NCBI RefSeq assembly: GCF_026625705.1
Contig: NZ_CP113059.1
Coordinates: 2,914,001-2,978,000, forward strand
Length of the DNA stretch: 64,000 nt
Source: Pedobacter sp. SL55
Lineage (GTDB): Bacteria > Bacteroidota > Bacteroidia > Sphingobacteriales > Sphingobacteriaceae
Reading direction: 5' to 3'
In this document: positions 8,753 to 17,958 of the stretch, piece after piece
Layout: the number at the start of each line of letters is the position of its first letter
How positions within the stretch are numbered: the stretch's first letter is position 1
The notes under the pieces: generated by a model
Seen by the model: only the letters and a program-made list of their open reading frames with translations
The model's database searches: none
Told to the model about the DNA's origin: nothing
Program-made: the position numbers and the translations under genes

Positions 8753-10474
8753 TCATCGACTGTGCGGTTTGAAACTTATGGTAAAGATGCTTCCCTTGCC
8801 GAGCTCACTTTGCACATTGATGGTACCACCCTGTGCCTCTACAAATTCTTTACTGATGCTTAATCCCAGGCCCGTGCCATCTTTCTTGGAACCGGGAATA
8901 CGGAAATAACGATCAAATATCTTGTCGATGTATTCTTCTGAAATCCCCTGACCACCATCTTTGACCGCCAGCTTGATGCCATCGGCATCCTGCGATACAA
9001 CGAGCTCCACTTTGGAATGCTCATAGGAATACCTTATGGCATTGGAAAGCAGGTTGGTCAATACCCATGCGGATTTTTCACTGTCCCCATAGATCTTGGG
9101 CATCGGTCCCCGTTCCAGAACTTTTACGCTGATGTTCTTCTGTTCCGCTGCCGTTCTGGTCGCATTGACGGCATAGTCCATAATTTCGGTAATATCGAAA
9201 CTGGCCATGCTAAGGTTGATGGAACCACTTTCCACCTGTGTAATATTAAGCAGCTCACCAGTAATTTTCAAAAGTCTTTCTGTGTCCTCTCCAATACTAT
9301 CAGCCAAACTTTCCTGCTCCTTGTTCAGTTGTCCGACCTGCTTGTTCCTTAACAATTGCAGGCTCATCTTTATCGCAGCGATAGGTGTTTTCAATTCATG
9401 GGATACTGTGGCGATAAAATTGGTTTTTGCAAAATCCAGTTCTTTATAAGAGGTTACATTCTTTAGGACGATGACCAAACCAATCAGCTTCTCTTTGGAT
9501 TCTCCAGTAGGAACGATACCTATAGGGATAATTTCCTTTTCAAAATAGCTTTCCTTTTTATCTGCGTAGATCTTTACAGGTGAATTCCTCTTGTTAGGAT
9601 CTATATCCATAAACAGTGTCCTTATCAGATCATTTTGCTGCATGACTTCCTCAATGGGTCTGCCTACCATATCAGCTTGGTTTAATCCGGTAATCTGCAA
9701 GGCTTTGTCATTTGCAAAAAGAACGGTTTTATAGTGGTCAAGTCCGATTACTGGCTCACTCATATTGTCGATCAGCGTCTCTATCCGTTTTTTTTCCATC
9801 ATCAGTTTTTCCAGGCTGCTATTACTATATTCCTGTAATTTCTTTGCCATGGTATTGAACGATCTGGCCAGTTCGCCGAATTCGCTGTGGCCTTCGAAAT
9901 GGACACGCTGCGTGTAATTCATATCGGCCACCTCCCGGATGCTCTGGGTAAGTTCCCTGATGGGATTTGCGATATTGGACGGCAGGTTGACCAGCAGTAC
10001 AAATGCCACCAGAAAACAGAACGAACCAGAAAATACAATCCAGAGGATAGCCTCATCGGCAGTATCGGAGGCCTTGTTGTTCTTTCGCTGTATGGCTTTC
10101 ATGTTAAGTAGCATCAGTCCGGAAACATCTTGATGCACCACTTTTTTGAGGTCCTGGTCAGTGGGTCTGCCTAGCATCCTGCGGAAATCCTTTGCGATCT
10201 TTGCCGTCAACTCCAGCTCACCGGGTTCTGTGATGGTCGCCTGCTGTTTCCTTAGATTCAGCTGGAATATACGTTGGTATTCGGATAGCTGTATACCTCC
10301 ATTGAGGGCATCCAGCATCTGTCTGGCATAATCGACAGATTTATAGTTGTCGGTCAATATATTCTTGGCATCAGCGGAAAGCTGGTTGATATATTTACCG
10401 CTCAGGGCAGTAAGCAGGACAATCATGGCAAAAAGCAGCCCAACGCCCAACAGAAGTTTAGTTTTTATCTTCAT
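8753..10474 (-). CDS. Membrane sensor histidine kinase of the kdp locus (split KdpD partner)
   Basis: A 573-residue kinase with TM1 at about 7-27, a periplasmic segment to about 142, TM2 at 143-166, HAMP at about 167-220, PAS at about 231-340, HisKA with VSHELKTP (His359), and HATPase with N box TNLLSNAIRYS, DGGQGIS and GTGLGLSISKEF. The ATG overlaps the stop codon of the upstream kdpD gene by one base (TAATG), so translation is coupled. In E. coli the potassium sensor and kinase are one KdpD protein; here the N-terminal sensor part is a separate gene. The likely partner is the NtrC-type regulator at 17959. The IS21 right end lies 43 nt beyond the stop codon. Confidence 0.88.
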   Translation of the reverse strand: MKIKTKLLLGVGLLFAMIVLLTALSGKYINQLSADAKNILTDNYKSVDYARQMLDALNGGIQLSEYQRIFQLNLRKQQATITEPGELELTAKIAKDFRRMLGRPTDQDLKKVVHQDVSGLMLLNMKAIQRKNNKASDTADEAILWIVFSGSFCFLVAFVLLVNLPSNIANPIRELTQSIREVADMNYTQRVHFEGHSEFGELARSFNTMAKKLQEYSNSSLEKLMMEKKRIETLIDNMSEPVIGLDHYKTVLFANDKALQITGLNQADMVGRPIEEVMQQNDLIRTLFMDIDPNKRNSPVKIYADKKESYFEKEIIPIGIVPTGESKEKLIGLVIVLKNVTSYKELDFAKTNFIATVSHELKTPIAAIKMSLQLLRNKQVGQLNKEQESLADSIGEDTERLLKITGELLNITQVESGSINLSMASFDITEIMDYAVNATRTAAEQKNISVKVLERGPMPKIYGDSEKSAWVLTNLLSNAIRYSYEHSKVELVVSQDADGIKLAVKDGGQGISEEYIDKIFDRYFRIPGSKKDGTGLGLSISKEFVEAQGGTINVQSELGKGSIFTISFKPHSR

Positions 10475-11598
10475 TATGATAATATGACCAGATCGATATT
10501 TTCTCTGGATAATCTATTCAATAACACATTAAATTTATCGGTGGCAAGAATGATCTTCCACAGACTTAAATGGGGCTTACCGATGCATACGGTAGTAATT
10601 TTTCTATCCCCACATTGCTCCATGATAGCCCTCGAAACATTTTTGTTTTCTACTTTGATAATCTCTGCACCCAATTCGGTTGCTAATTTAAAATTATTAA
10701 TAAGGTGACGCTGTTTATCTAGAGCAATTCTGGAAACATTTTCGGCGGGTGTCTGCACATAAAGTACATACCATTTGCTATGGTAATAATTCGCCAACCT
10801 CGCTGTTTTCCTGATGACTGTTTTTGCAGTCTTTTCATTACTGCTGATACAGGCCAAAAAGCGTTCGTGCTTAAGCACATGTTCTTTGGTAACTTCACTT
10901 TCCACCTTATGCTCTACGTGTGAGGCCACTTCCTTCAGGGCCAGTTCGCGGAGCTGCAAAATATGTTCGCTCTGGAAGAAATTCTTCAGCGCCGTTTCCA
11001 CTTTTGCAGGGTCGTATATTTTACCCTCCTTTAACCGGGTAATCAGTTCATCAGCAGTAAGATCGATATTTACGACCTCATCCGCCTGTGAAATCACGTT
11101 ATCTGGTATTCTTTCCTTTACCTCAACGCCAGTTATCTTTTTCACTTCCTCGTTCAGGCTCTCGATATGCTGTATATTGACTGCACTGATCACATTGATA
11201 CCTGTATCGAGTATTTCAAGGACATCCTGCCAGCGCTTGGTGTTTTTGCTTCCCTCTATATTGGTATGCGCCAATTCGTCAACAACTACTACTTCGGGAC
11301 GTAAGTTGATCACCGCCTGAACATCTAGTTCTTCCAATTCCTTGCCTTTATAAAACAATTTGCGGCGTGGGATAATTGGCAGACCATCTAACAACGCATG
11401 CGTTTCGGCTCTATTGTGCGTTTCGATGTATCCAATCTTGATATCGATACCATTACGTAACAGCGCATGCGATTCCTGCAACATACGATAGGTTTTGCCC
11501 ACACCGGCACTCATACCAATGTAGACCTTGAATTTTCCCCGTCTCGACTTTTTGATGAGATCTAAAAATTCCTCGGCAGATTTCCTCGTTTCTTCCAT
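10474..11598 (-). CDS. kdpD: KdpD N-terminal sensor protein (KdpD + Usp domains, no kinase)
   Basis: 374 residues matching only the cytoplasmic N-terminus of classical KdpD. Residues 15-225 carry a Walker A-like GMSAGVGKTYRM, Walker B VVVDELAHTN and INVISAVNIQHIESLN. Residues 250-374 form a universal-stress-protein-like domain (FLACISSNEKT, WYVLYVQTP, TTVCIGKP). The four transmembrane helices and kinase domain of E. coli KdpD are absent, and the separate kinase gene overlaps its stop. It probably modulates that kinase in response to K+ or ionic stress (inference). Confidence 0.9.
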   Translation of the reverse strand: MEETRKSAEEFLDLIKKSRRGKFKVYIGMSAGVGKTYRMLQESHALLRNGIDIKIGYIETHNRAETHALLDGLPIIPRRKLFYKGKELEELDVQAVINLRPEVVVVDELAHTNIEGSKNTKRWQDVLEILDTGINVISAVNIQHIESLNEEVKKITGVEVKERIPDNVISQADEVVNIDLTADELITRLKEGKIYDPAKVETALKNFFQSEHILQLRELALKEVASHVEHKVESEVTKEHVLKHERFLACISSNEKTAKTVIRKTARLANYYHSKWYVLYVQTPAENVSRIALDKQRHLINNFKLATELGAEIIKVENKNVSRAIMEQCGDRKITTVCIGKPHLSLWKIILATDKFNVLLNRLSRENIDLVILS

Positions 11599-11729
11599 TT
11601 AAGGTTATTGATCGGCTTTTTGACCGGAAACAAGTTTGACCAAACAGACCTGACCAAATTTAATGCTTCCACAAATATAACTATTAAGCCCCATACGAAT
11701 TATCGCAGGGGCCTAAAACAAACACTAAA

Positions 11730-12809
11730 CTAAAACTTGATGGCAAGTGAAGTTATTGCCATGACATTTCCTTTTGTTAATTCCTCATCCCTGTTAACGA
11801 AAATGGCATCTTTGCCACTTAGGTTTTTGACCTCGGTACGCCAAACCAAGTTCGGGAGAATCTGGTAATCCAGATTTAGGGATGCTGCAAAAGTTTGAAA
11901 ACCATTGGGGCTTCCCGTAGCAATGATTACTCCATTCTTATCATTATAATATTCGCCCCTTGCGGCTAAACTTACTTTATCGGAAGCCGAGAATTTAGCG
12001 ATTAACACGGGACTGTACCAGGTATCGTAGTTATCGCTTCCCTTTGTTTTTTGTTGTGCGCCAAAATCAAAACCTGCAATCAGGGCGAGCTTGCTGCTCA
12101 AGGTAAACTGGCCATAAAAGTTATGGAAATATCTCGTCCTGCGATCCACATCGGGCAGATCATTGCCGATAAACGAACTGCTATTCAACAACACCTTGCC
12201 GCTTGGACGGAAGGTGAGCTGGTGTCCAAAGGCAGGCGTGCTATTTCCTTCAACGCGTTGTATGCGCTGCCAACTGTTCAATATCAATGCGGCCATGCTC
12301 CATTTTCCGTCTGGTGTACTGTAGGATAATTTGGCACCTGTCTCAAAATAAGGAGAATTATCTGCTAGCATACTTCTGGTGAGCGTGAAACAATCAGCCC
12401 CTATGGCACTTTCAAAACCAATGTGAGAAGGCAAAATTCCGGCATCCAACCATAAATCACTTTTGCTGGAAAGCTTCACACCCACGTTAGCTTCAAATAT
12501 ATTCTTCAATACCCCTTCTTCTGCAGCGTAATTGGCATTCATATAAGAGCCAACACCCAATCCTAGGTTGGCCCTGACTTTGTCATTAGCATAGGCGGCC
12601 TTTACGACCCCCAGATTAAGGCTTACCTCATTATTTCTGTTATGGCTATAAACAAAGCCTGGTCTGGTATTGGATAGCGGATTATTGAAATCCTGTTGGT
12701 AATAAACTTCAGCGTACCCACTGATAGTTAATTTAGATTTTTCCGGCTCTGTTTGGGCAACGGCTCTAATAGATAGCAACGCTAGGGCTGCTACAAAGAT
12801 TTTCTTCAT
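11730..12809 (-). CDS. Outer-membrane beta-barrel porin of the kdp operon
   Basis: A 359-residue protein with a signal peptide (IRAVAQ, about residue 19). It has alternating beta-strand character throughout and a terminal aromatic residue (ITSLAIKF), as outer-membrane barrels have. Segments such as LTISGYAEVYYQQDFN and HIGFESAIG resemble the putative beta-barrel porin-2 (OmpL-like) family. It lies 85 nt after kdpC and before kdpD in the same direction, so it is probably co-transcribed and may let K+ pass the outer membrane under limitation (inference from context). Confidence 0.75.
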   Translation of the reverse strand: MKKIFVAALALLSIRAVAQTEPEKSKLTISGYAEVYYQQDFNNPLSNTRPGFVYSHNRNNEVSLNLGVVKAAYANDKVRANLGLGVGSYMNANYAAEEGVLKNIFEANVGVKLSSKSDLWLDAGILPSHIGFESAIGADCFTLTRSMLADNSPYFETGAKLSYSTPDGKWSMAALILNSWQRIQRVEGNSTPAFGHQLTFRPSGKVLLNSSSFIGNDLPDVDRRTRYFHNFYGQFTLSSKLALIAGFDFGAQQKTKGSDNYDTWYSPVLIAKFSASDKVSLAARGEYYNDKNGVIIATGSPNGFQTFAASLNLDYQILPNLVWRTEVKNLSGKDAIFVNRDEELTKGNVMAITSLAIKF

Positions 12810-12894
12810 TTCTGTAATTGATAAATTTTGTAATTGTTAGCTACAAAGTGGTCTGGTGTTTATCTCCCGGGCAGACATCCCAGGCCTCCCTGTT

Positions 12895-13455
12895 TTATTT
12901 TAAGTTGTCTAACGCGATGTTTAATTTGAGTACGTTGATCTTTTCTGTTCCAAACAGGCCCAGTAGCGGTTTTTCTGTGGCAGCAAGCACCAGTTGTTGT
13001 ACTACGCCTTCTGTAAGTCCCCTCACTTTGGCGACACGCCCAACCTGTATATTGGCTGCCTCAACAGAGATGTTCGGATCCAATCCAGCACCACTGGCCG
13101 TTACAATGTCTGATGGAATATCAGTTTTTTTAATACCTGGATGGTGTACCAAAAAAGTATCAATCCTTGTCTGTACCTCTGCTAGGTAATCTGGGTTAGA
13201 AGGCCCCTTATTACTGCCCCCTGCACCTGCCGCATTATAACCCACAGCAGATGGTCTAGACCAGAAATAGTTGTCGTTGCTAAAGGTTTGCCCAACATTG
13301 GCATAATGTACTTTGCCTTTTTGGGTTACGATTTCGCCTTTTCCCTTATTGGGTGCCAACTGGGCCAGGCCTAAAACAATTAAAGTATAGATACCCGAGA
13401 AGAACAACAGGCAGACAACGGTCAACCTGATAGCGGGAAAAAAATTGCTTTTCAT
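12895..13455 (-). CDS. kdpC: K+-transporting ATPase subunit KdpC
   Basis: 186 residues with one N-terminal membrane helix (about 10-32) and a periplasmic body. Family signatures are NDNYFWSRPSAVGYNA, IPSDIVTASGAGLDPNIS and LFGTEKINVLKLN. KdpC bridges KdpA and KdpB in the high-affinity KdpFABC pump. It lies 75 nt downstream of kdpB in the operon. Length and motifs are complete. Confidence 0.95.
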   Translation of the reverse strand: MKSNFFPAIRLTVVCLLFFSGIYTLIVLGLAQLAPNKGKGEIVTQKGKVHYANVGQTFSNDNYFWSRPSAVGYNAAGAGGSNKGPSNPDYLAEVQTRIDTFLVHHPGIKKTDIPSDIVTASGAGLDPNISVEAANIQVGRVAKVRGLTEGVVQQLVLAATEKPLLGLFGTEKINVLKLNIALDNLK

Positions 13456-13530
13456 TTCTTAAAAATTTAAAATTTGGATATTGGCAGTGAAAGTATTTTT
13501 TAAGCTTTACTTTTCACTGTCTAAGTTTCT

Positions 13531-15557
13531 TTATATAAATACTGACACCAACAAATCGATAACTTTTATTCCTACAAACGGAATAGCGATACCACCCAAA
13601 CCATAAATGAACAGGTTCCTTCTCAGCAGAGCGCTTGCACCAATTGGTTTATAGGCAACTCCTTTTAGCGCAAGTGGAATAAGCATCGGAATAATGATGG
13701 CATTAAAGATAACTGCCGAAAGTATAGCGCTTTCTGGAGAATGGAGCCCCATGATATTCAGACCTTGTAGCGCAGGTATCGAAGCGATGAACAGTGCCGG
13801 AACAATGGCGAAATATTTGGCCACATCATTCGCGATACTGAATGTGGTCAGCGTACCTCTAGTCATCAACAATTGCTTGCCAATTTCTACAACCTCGATC
13901 AGTTTCGTAGGATCGTTATCTAGGTCGACCATGTTGCCAGCTTCTTTAGCTGCTTGGGTACCACTGTTCATCGCTACACCAACATCCGCCTGTGCCAATG
14001 CAGGTGCATCGTTTGTGCCATCGCCCATCATCGCCACCAATCGTCCTTCTACTTGTTCTTTTTTGATGTAGTTCATTTTATCTTCTGGTTTAGCCTCGGC
14101 AATAAAATCATCTACACCTGCTTTTTCCGCAATAAATTTCGCCGTTAGAGGATTATCGCCAGTCACCATTACGGTCTTGATGCCCATTTTACGGAGACGT
14201 TCAAAACGTTCATGTATTCCAGGTTTGATAATATCTTGTAACTCTATCACACCAAGGGCAAAATCATTTTCGGCAACAACCAATGGAGTACCTCCATTTT
14301 GCGAAATTGCACGTACCTTTTCATCCACTTCTTTTGGGAAGGTATTGCCCGCACGCAGCACCATGTTTTTAATGGCATCTGTTGCACCCTTTCTGATACG
14401 AATGTTTTCATAGTCTATACCCGAACTGCGGGTTTCGGCCGTAAACTTGATAAACACTGGATTTTCTATTCTGAAACTAGAAGGCGATAAACCAGCCAGC
14501 TCTATTATTGATTTACCTTCAGGTGTTTCGTCGGCCATAGAACTTAATACAGCAGCTTTAATCAACCTATTATTATCTACGCCATCTGCTGCATGAAAAT
14601 GCGTGGCTTTACGATTTCCGATGGTAATGGTACCTGTTTTATCTAATAACAAAACATCTATATCGCCAGCAGTTTCCACTGCTTTACCACTTTTGGTAAT
14701 TACGTTGGCCCTAAGTGCCCTGTCCATTCCGGCAATACCAATGGCCGATAACAGCCCGCCAATGGTGGTAGGGATCAAGCATACGAACAGGGAAATGAAC
14801 GATGCAATTGTGATAGGTGTCTGTGCATAATCACCAAATGGTTTTAAAGTGACAGTTACAATGATAAATACCAAGGTGAACCCCGCCAATAAGATGGTCA
14901 AAGCAATTTCGTTAGGCGTTTTCTGACGGCTTGCTCCCTCAACCAGGGCAATCATTTTATCTAAAAAGCTTTCGCCAGGCTCGGTAGTCGTTTTAACTTT
15001 AATTTGGTCTGAAAGCACTTTTGTACCTCCGGTAACGCTGCTTTTGTCACCTCCGGCTTCACGGATCACCGGTGCACTTTCTCCCGTGATCGCACTCTCA
15101 TCAATGGTTGCCAATCCCTCGATGATCTCCCCGTCCGAAGGAATGATATCTCCGGTTTCACATACGAACACATCACCTTTACTAAGTTGGGAAGAAGCAA
15201 CAATGGTGAAACTACCATCGCTTTCCAATTTTTTTGCGGGCGTTTCTTCCCTAGTTTTGCGCAAGCTATCCGCCTGTGCCTTTCCTCTGGCTTCTGCTAT
15301 GGCCTCTGCGAAGTTGGCAAATAATAAAGTCACCAAAGTACTGCGGTTACGATAATGTTGTAAATTAGACCTCCCTGATTTTGTTCCCCCAAGGCAATCC
15401 ATACACAGACACCTGCCATGACCAAAGTACCTACCCAAACCATGAACATTACCGGATTACGGAACATTTTGGCGGGGCTTAATTTGATAAAGGATTGTCT
15501 GATCGCTTCATTTACCAGTTCTGGCTGAAGCAGTTTATTATTTTTATTTTCTTTCAT
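13531..15557 (-). CDS. kdpB: K+-transporting P-type ATPase subunit KdpB (one-base frameshift near 15333)
   Basis: With one restored base the locus encodes 675 residues, normal for KdpB. The first frame starts at 15557 ([20 protein letters not shown]) and ends at a TGA at 15330-15332 after VTAVLW. The second frame continues [20 protein letters not shown]. Restoring one G (coding TGG-GTG instead of TGG-TGA) gives the conserved [13 protein letters not shown]. Downstream are the P-type motifs [48 protein letters not shown] (phosphorylated Asp) and [21 protein letters not shown]. KdpB hydrolyses ATP and drives K+ import through KdpA. If the deletion is real, the pump is dead. Confidence 0.9.
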
Positions 15558-15569
15558 TTCAGGATGCGT

Positions 15570-17270
15570 TTAATAAAGTGAGAAATATTCTGCGATTGGA
15601 CCTAGCGCAAGCGCAGGGAAGAACGATAACGCAGCTACAATAGCGATGACTGCGAACACCATCAGTCCGAAAGTTGCGGTATCGGTTTTCAGTGTTCCAG
15701 CACTTTCAGGAATGTATTTCTTCGCTGCCAAACTTCCAGCGATGGCTACAGGGCCGATAATCGGCAGGTATCTGGCCATCAACATCACAATACCGCAGGC
15801 AATGTTCCAGAATGGGTTGTTATCACCCAAACCTTCAAAACCACTTCCATTATTGGCACTTGATGAAGTAAATTCATAAAGCATTTCGCTAAAACCATGG
15901 TAACCTGGATTGGCCAACCATCCCGCATAGGTTGCTGGATCACTGGCGTATAAGTGACTGGCGATGGCCGTTCCAGTTAAGATTAAAAAGGGATGTAACA
16001 ATGCAATGATCATAGCAATCTTCATCTCCCGTGCTTCAATTTTCTTACCTAAAAACTCAGGCGTTCTACCAACCATCAGTCCACTGATAAATACGGCAAG
16101 AATGATGAAAATGTAGAAATTAAGAAATCCTACACCTACGCCCCCATAAAATGCGTTAATCATCATCCCCAGCATCGTATTCATCCCCGAAAGTGGGGTA
16201 AGACTATCGTGCATGGCATTTACCGAACCGTTACTGGTTACCGTAGTATTGATTGCCCAATAGGCGGAAGCAGCTGGACCAAAACGTACTTCTTTGCCTT
16301 CCATACTACCCATTGGTTGTGAAATTCCCATTTTGGAAATGGCCGGATTACCGTTCATTTCATTAATTACTGTCGGCACCAAGAGCAGGATAAAGCCCAA
16401 GGTCATCACCCCAAAGATAGTCCAGGCCAGCTTTTTTCTATTCAGCACATATCCCAAGGCAAATACCATTGCTATTGGAATCAAAAAGATAGATACGGTC
16501 TCTACTATGTTGGTGAAATAGCTCGGATTTTCAAGCGGATGGGCAGAATTAGGTCCATAGAAACCACCACCATTTGTGCCCAGTTGCTTGATAGCCACAA
16601 AGGCAGCTACCGGACCACGACTTACCTGTACACTATCGCCCTGCATATTCACTATGGTGTCTTTTCCTTCAAGTGTCATCGGAGTGCCGTTAAATACTAA
16701 TAAGCTAGCCACTACCAGTGCCAATGGGAACAATACCCTTGTGCAGCTTCTCACAAACAGAAAGTAAAAATTACCAAGTTTATCAGTAGTTTTCTCCTTC
16801 ATAGCCAAGAATACTACACCCGCAATCGCGATACCGCAACCGGCACTAATGAACTGCCATAACATCAGGGTCAACTGCCCAAAATAAGACAAGCCACTTT
16901 CGCCAGAGTAGTGCTGCAAATTAGTGTTGGTTACAAAGCTTACCGCCGTATTAAATGCCAGGTCTCCGCTCATTGATGGGTTACCATCAGGATTCAGCGG
17001 TAGCCATGCCATATTAGTCAGCACAAACATCGACCAAAGGAACCAGATCAGGTTGATGGTCAACAAAGCTCCCAAGTGTTGCTTCCAGTTCATTTCCCTT
17101 TTCGGGTCGAGGCCAGCAAGTTTATAGAATATTTTATCTATTGGGTTAAAAATTGCATCCAGCCATGTTTTTTGATTGGTAAAAATCTTGCTGATGTATC
17201 TGCCCAGTGGTATAGCGAGTAGCAGCACCGTAGCGTACATCAGTACAATTCCTAGTATTTCTGTATTCAT
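15570..17270 (-). CDS. kdpA: K+-transporting ATPase channel subunit KdpA
   Basis: A 566-residue polytopic membrane protein homologous to K+ channels of the SKT superfamily. The selectivity-filter-like loops are visible: SFVTNTNLQHYSGE, KQLGTNGGGFYGPNSAHP, AINTTVTSNGSVNAMHDS and EFTSSSANNGSGFEGLGDNN. It selects and conducts K+ in KdpFABC. Twelve nt separate it from kdpB. Full length. Confidence 0.96.
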   Translation of the reverse strand: MNTEILGIVLMYATVLLLAIPLGRYISKIFTNQKTWLDAIFNPIDKIFYKLAGLDPKREMNWKQHLGALLTINLIWFLWSMFVLTNMAWLPLNPDGNPSMSGDLAFNTAVSFVTNTNLQHYSGESGLSYFGQLTLMLWQFISAGCGIAIAGVVFLAMKEKTTDKLGNFYFLFVRSCTRVLFPLALVVASLLVFNGTPMTLEGKDTIVNMQGDSVQVSRGPVAAFVAIKQLGTNGGGFYGPNSAHPLENPSYFTNIVETVSIFLIPIAMVFALGYVLNRKKLAWTIFGVMTLGFILLLVPTVINEMNGNPAISKMGISQPMGSMEGKEVRFGPAASAYWAINTTVTSNGSVNAMHDSLTPLSGMNTMLGMMINAFYGGVGVGFLNFYIFIILAVFISGLMVGRTPEFLGKKIEAREMKIAMIIALLHPFLILTGTAIASHLYASDPATYAGWLANPGYHGFSEMLYEFTSSSANNGSGFEGLGDNNPFWNIACGIVMLMARYLPIIGPVAIAGSLAAKKYIPESAGTLKTDTATFGLMVFAVIAIVAALSFFPALALGPIAEYFSLY

Positions 17271-17305
17271 TATTATTTGTTAATGTTTGTTAAACGATCT
17301 CCCTG

Positions 17306-17425
17306 TTATCCCTCTATCAATATCAAGAGCCTTAGAATGAAAAGCATGAAAAGCGAACCGAAAAAAAGTAGGCAAAGTACCAGGCCTAGTCGTTCCTTAA
17401 ATTTTCTTTTGATTTCTGGCTTCAT
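17306..17425 (-). CDS. Small membrane protein, 39 residues, between kdpF and kdpA
   Basis: ATG at 17425, stop at 17306. It begins with a basic segment (MKPEIKRKFKERLG) and continues as one hydrophobic helix (LVLCLLFFGSLFMLFILRLL), so it should be an inner-membrane peptide with its N-terminus inside. It lies 35 nt upstream of kdpA in the same direction and 46 nt after kdpF. I do not recognise a family. The context suggests an accessory peptide of the Kdp complex or an operon leader peptide. The clear positive-then-hydrophobic pattern argues against chance, but no homolog search was possible. Confidence 0.55.
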   Translation of the reverse strand: MKPEIKRKFKERLGLVLCLLFFGSLFMLFILRLLILIEG

Positions 17426-17471
17426 TTTTAGGATTGTTTATTTGAATTTTGAGAGTTAGGTAATGGATGTC

Positions 17472-17549
17472 TTAAAATTTTTCTGGTCTGATCAGCACAT
17501 AGCACATATAAAAAAATACGGCGATGGCGATGACAAATAGTAGCGTCAT
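17472..17549 (-). CDS. kdpF: K+-transporting ATPase small subunit KdpF
   Basis: A 25-residue single-helix peptide reading MTLLFVIAIAVFFYMCYVLI then RPEKF. The pattern of one helix followed by a YVLIRPEKF-type tail is the KdpF signature. KdpF binds KdpA and stabilises the KdpFABC complex. Its ATG overlaps the stop of the preceding small gene in an ATGA junction, indicating translational coupling. Confidence 0.85.
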   Translation of the reverse strand: MTLLFVIAIAVFFYMCYVLIRPEKF

Positions 17550-17626
17550 ATCTTATCAAAATAGCTAATTGTTAAAAAAAATAGGGCAAATAGCACGATG
17601 CCCAGAAGCGTGAGTGTAATGATCAT
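17546..17626 (-). CDS. Small membrane protein, 26 residues, coupled to kdpF
   Basis: ATG at 17626; the stop TGA shares ATGA with the kdpF start. The product (MIITLTLLGIVLFALFFLTI then SYFDKI) is almost entirely one hydrophobic helix with a short polar tail, like KdpF in size but without its RPEKF ending. The tight overlap with kdpF supports its being translated. It could be a second KdpF-like subunit or only a coupling leader; I cannot tell. Confidence 0.55.
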   Translation of the reverse strand: MIITLTLLGIVLFALFFLTISYFDKI

Positions 17627-17630
17627 TGTT

Positions 17631-17744
17631 TTATCCGTTTATTAATCTGTAAATAATTCCAAAGAGTACGATAGCTCCATACACGGCAGCGAGTAGGTGC
17701 CATGACTTGAGCTTTCTATATAACCTGATTTTCGATCTGTCCAT
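17631..17744 (-). CDS. Small membrane protein, 37 residues, first of the coupled kdp leader genes
   Basis: ATG at 17744 preceded by AGGAAATC. A basic N-terminus (MDRSKIRLYRKLKSWH) is followed by one helix (LLAAVYGAIVLFGIIYRLIN). The stop is 4 nt before the ATG of the next small gene. It starts about 30 nt downstream of the sigma54-like -12 element at 17774-17788, so it would be the first gene of the transcript. Family unknown; its place at the head of the operon suggests a role with the Kdp pump or its control. Confidence 0.55.
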   Translation of the reverse strand: MDRSKIRLYRKLKSWHLLAAVYGAIVLFGIIYRLING

Positions 17745-17808
17745 GATTTCCTGTTTTGTATGCCACAGTAATGGCAAGAGGTATTCCAAAAAGAAAATAA
17801 AACCACAT
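17716..17808 (-). CDS. Possible 30-residue membrane peptide upstream of the kdp small genes
   Basis: ATG at 17808, stop at 17716. MWFYFLFGIPLAITVAYKTG forms one hydrophobic helix with a polar tail, but it overlaps the next small gene by 29 nt and contains the sigma54-like element. If that promoter is used, this ORF would not be transcribed from it. It may be a chance ORF. Confidence 0.3.
   Translation of the reverse strand: MWFYFLFGIPLAITVAYKTGNHGQIENQVI
17774..17788 (-). promoter_or_regulatory. Candidate sigma54 (-24/-12) promoter of the kdp operon
   Basis: On the reverse strand TGGAATACCTCTTGC has TGG, 8 nt, TTGC, which fits the invariant GG-N10-GC core of sigma54 promoters although the CAC after TGG is not conserved. 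Transcription would start near 17762, just before the 37-residue small gene. The neighbouring regulator carries the GAFTGA motif needed to activate sigma54, which is the main support. Start-site mapping would decide. Confidence 0.4.
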
Positions 17809-17851
17809 ACAACTGATGGTCAGTTAGTTAATTTTAAAACAAAAAGTTTTA

Positions 17852-17903
17852 CAAAGAAAAACCCTTTCAAAACGCTAGGGTGCATACTGTCGTTTTGAAA
17901 GGG
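17852..17903 (-). terminator. Rho-independent terminator between regulator gene and kdp operon
   Basis: Perfect 13-bp arms CCCTTTCAAAACG (17862-17874) and CGTTTTGAAAGGG (17891-17903) with a 16-nt loop. On the reverse strand the hairpin is followed by TTTTTCTTTG. It lies downstream of the regulator stop codon and upstream of the kdp small genes, so kdp needs its own promoter. Confidence 0.8.
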
Positions 17904-17958
17904 TCGAGGAGCTTGAAGCTGGAGATGGTGCTCAGCTAAGCTTTGGGGATATGAATAT

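Noticed and set aside
15330..15335. TGA recoding or selenocysteine at the kdpB break
   Set aside because: The frame changes at this point, and restoring one G gives the conserved KdpB sequence; read-through in the same frame would give an unrelated sequence.
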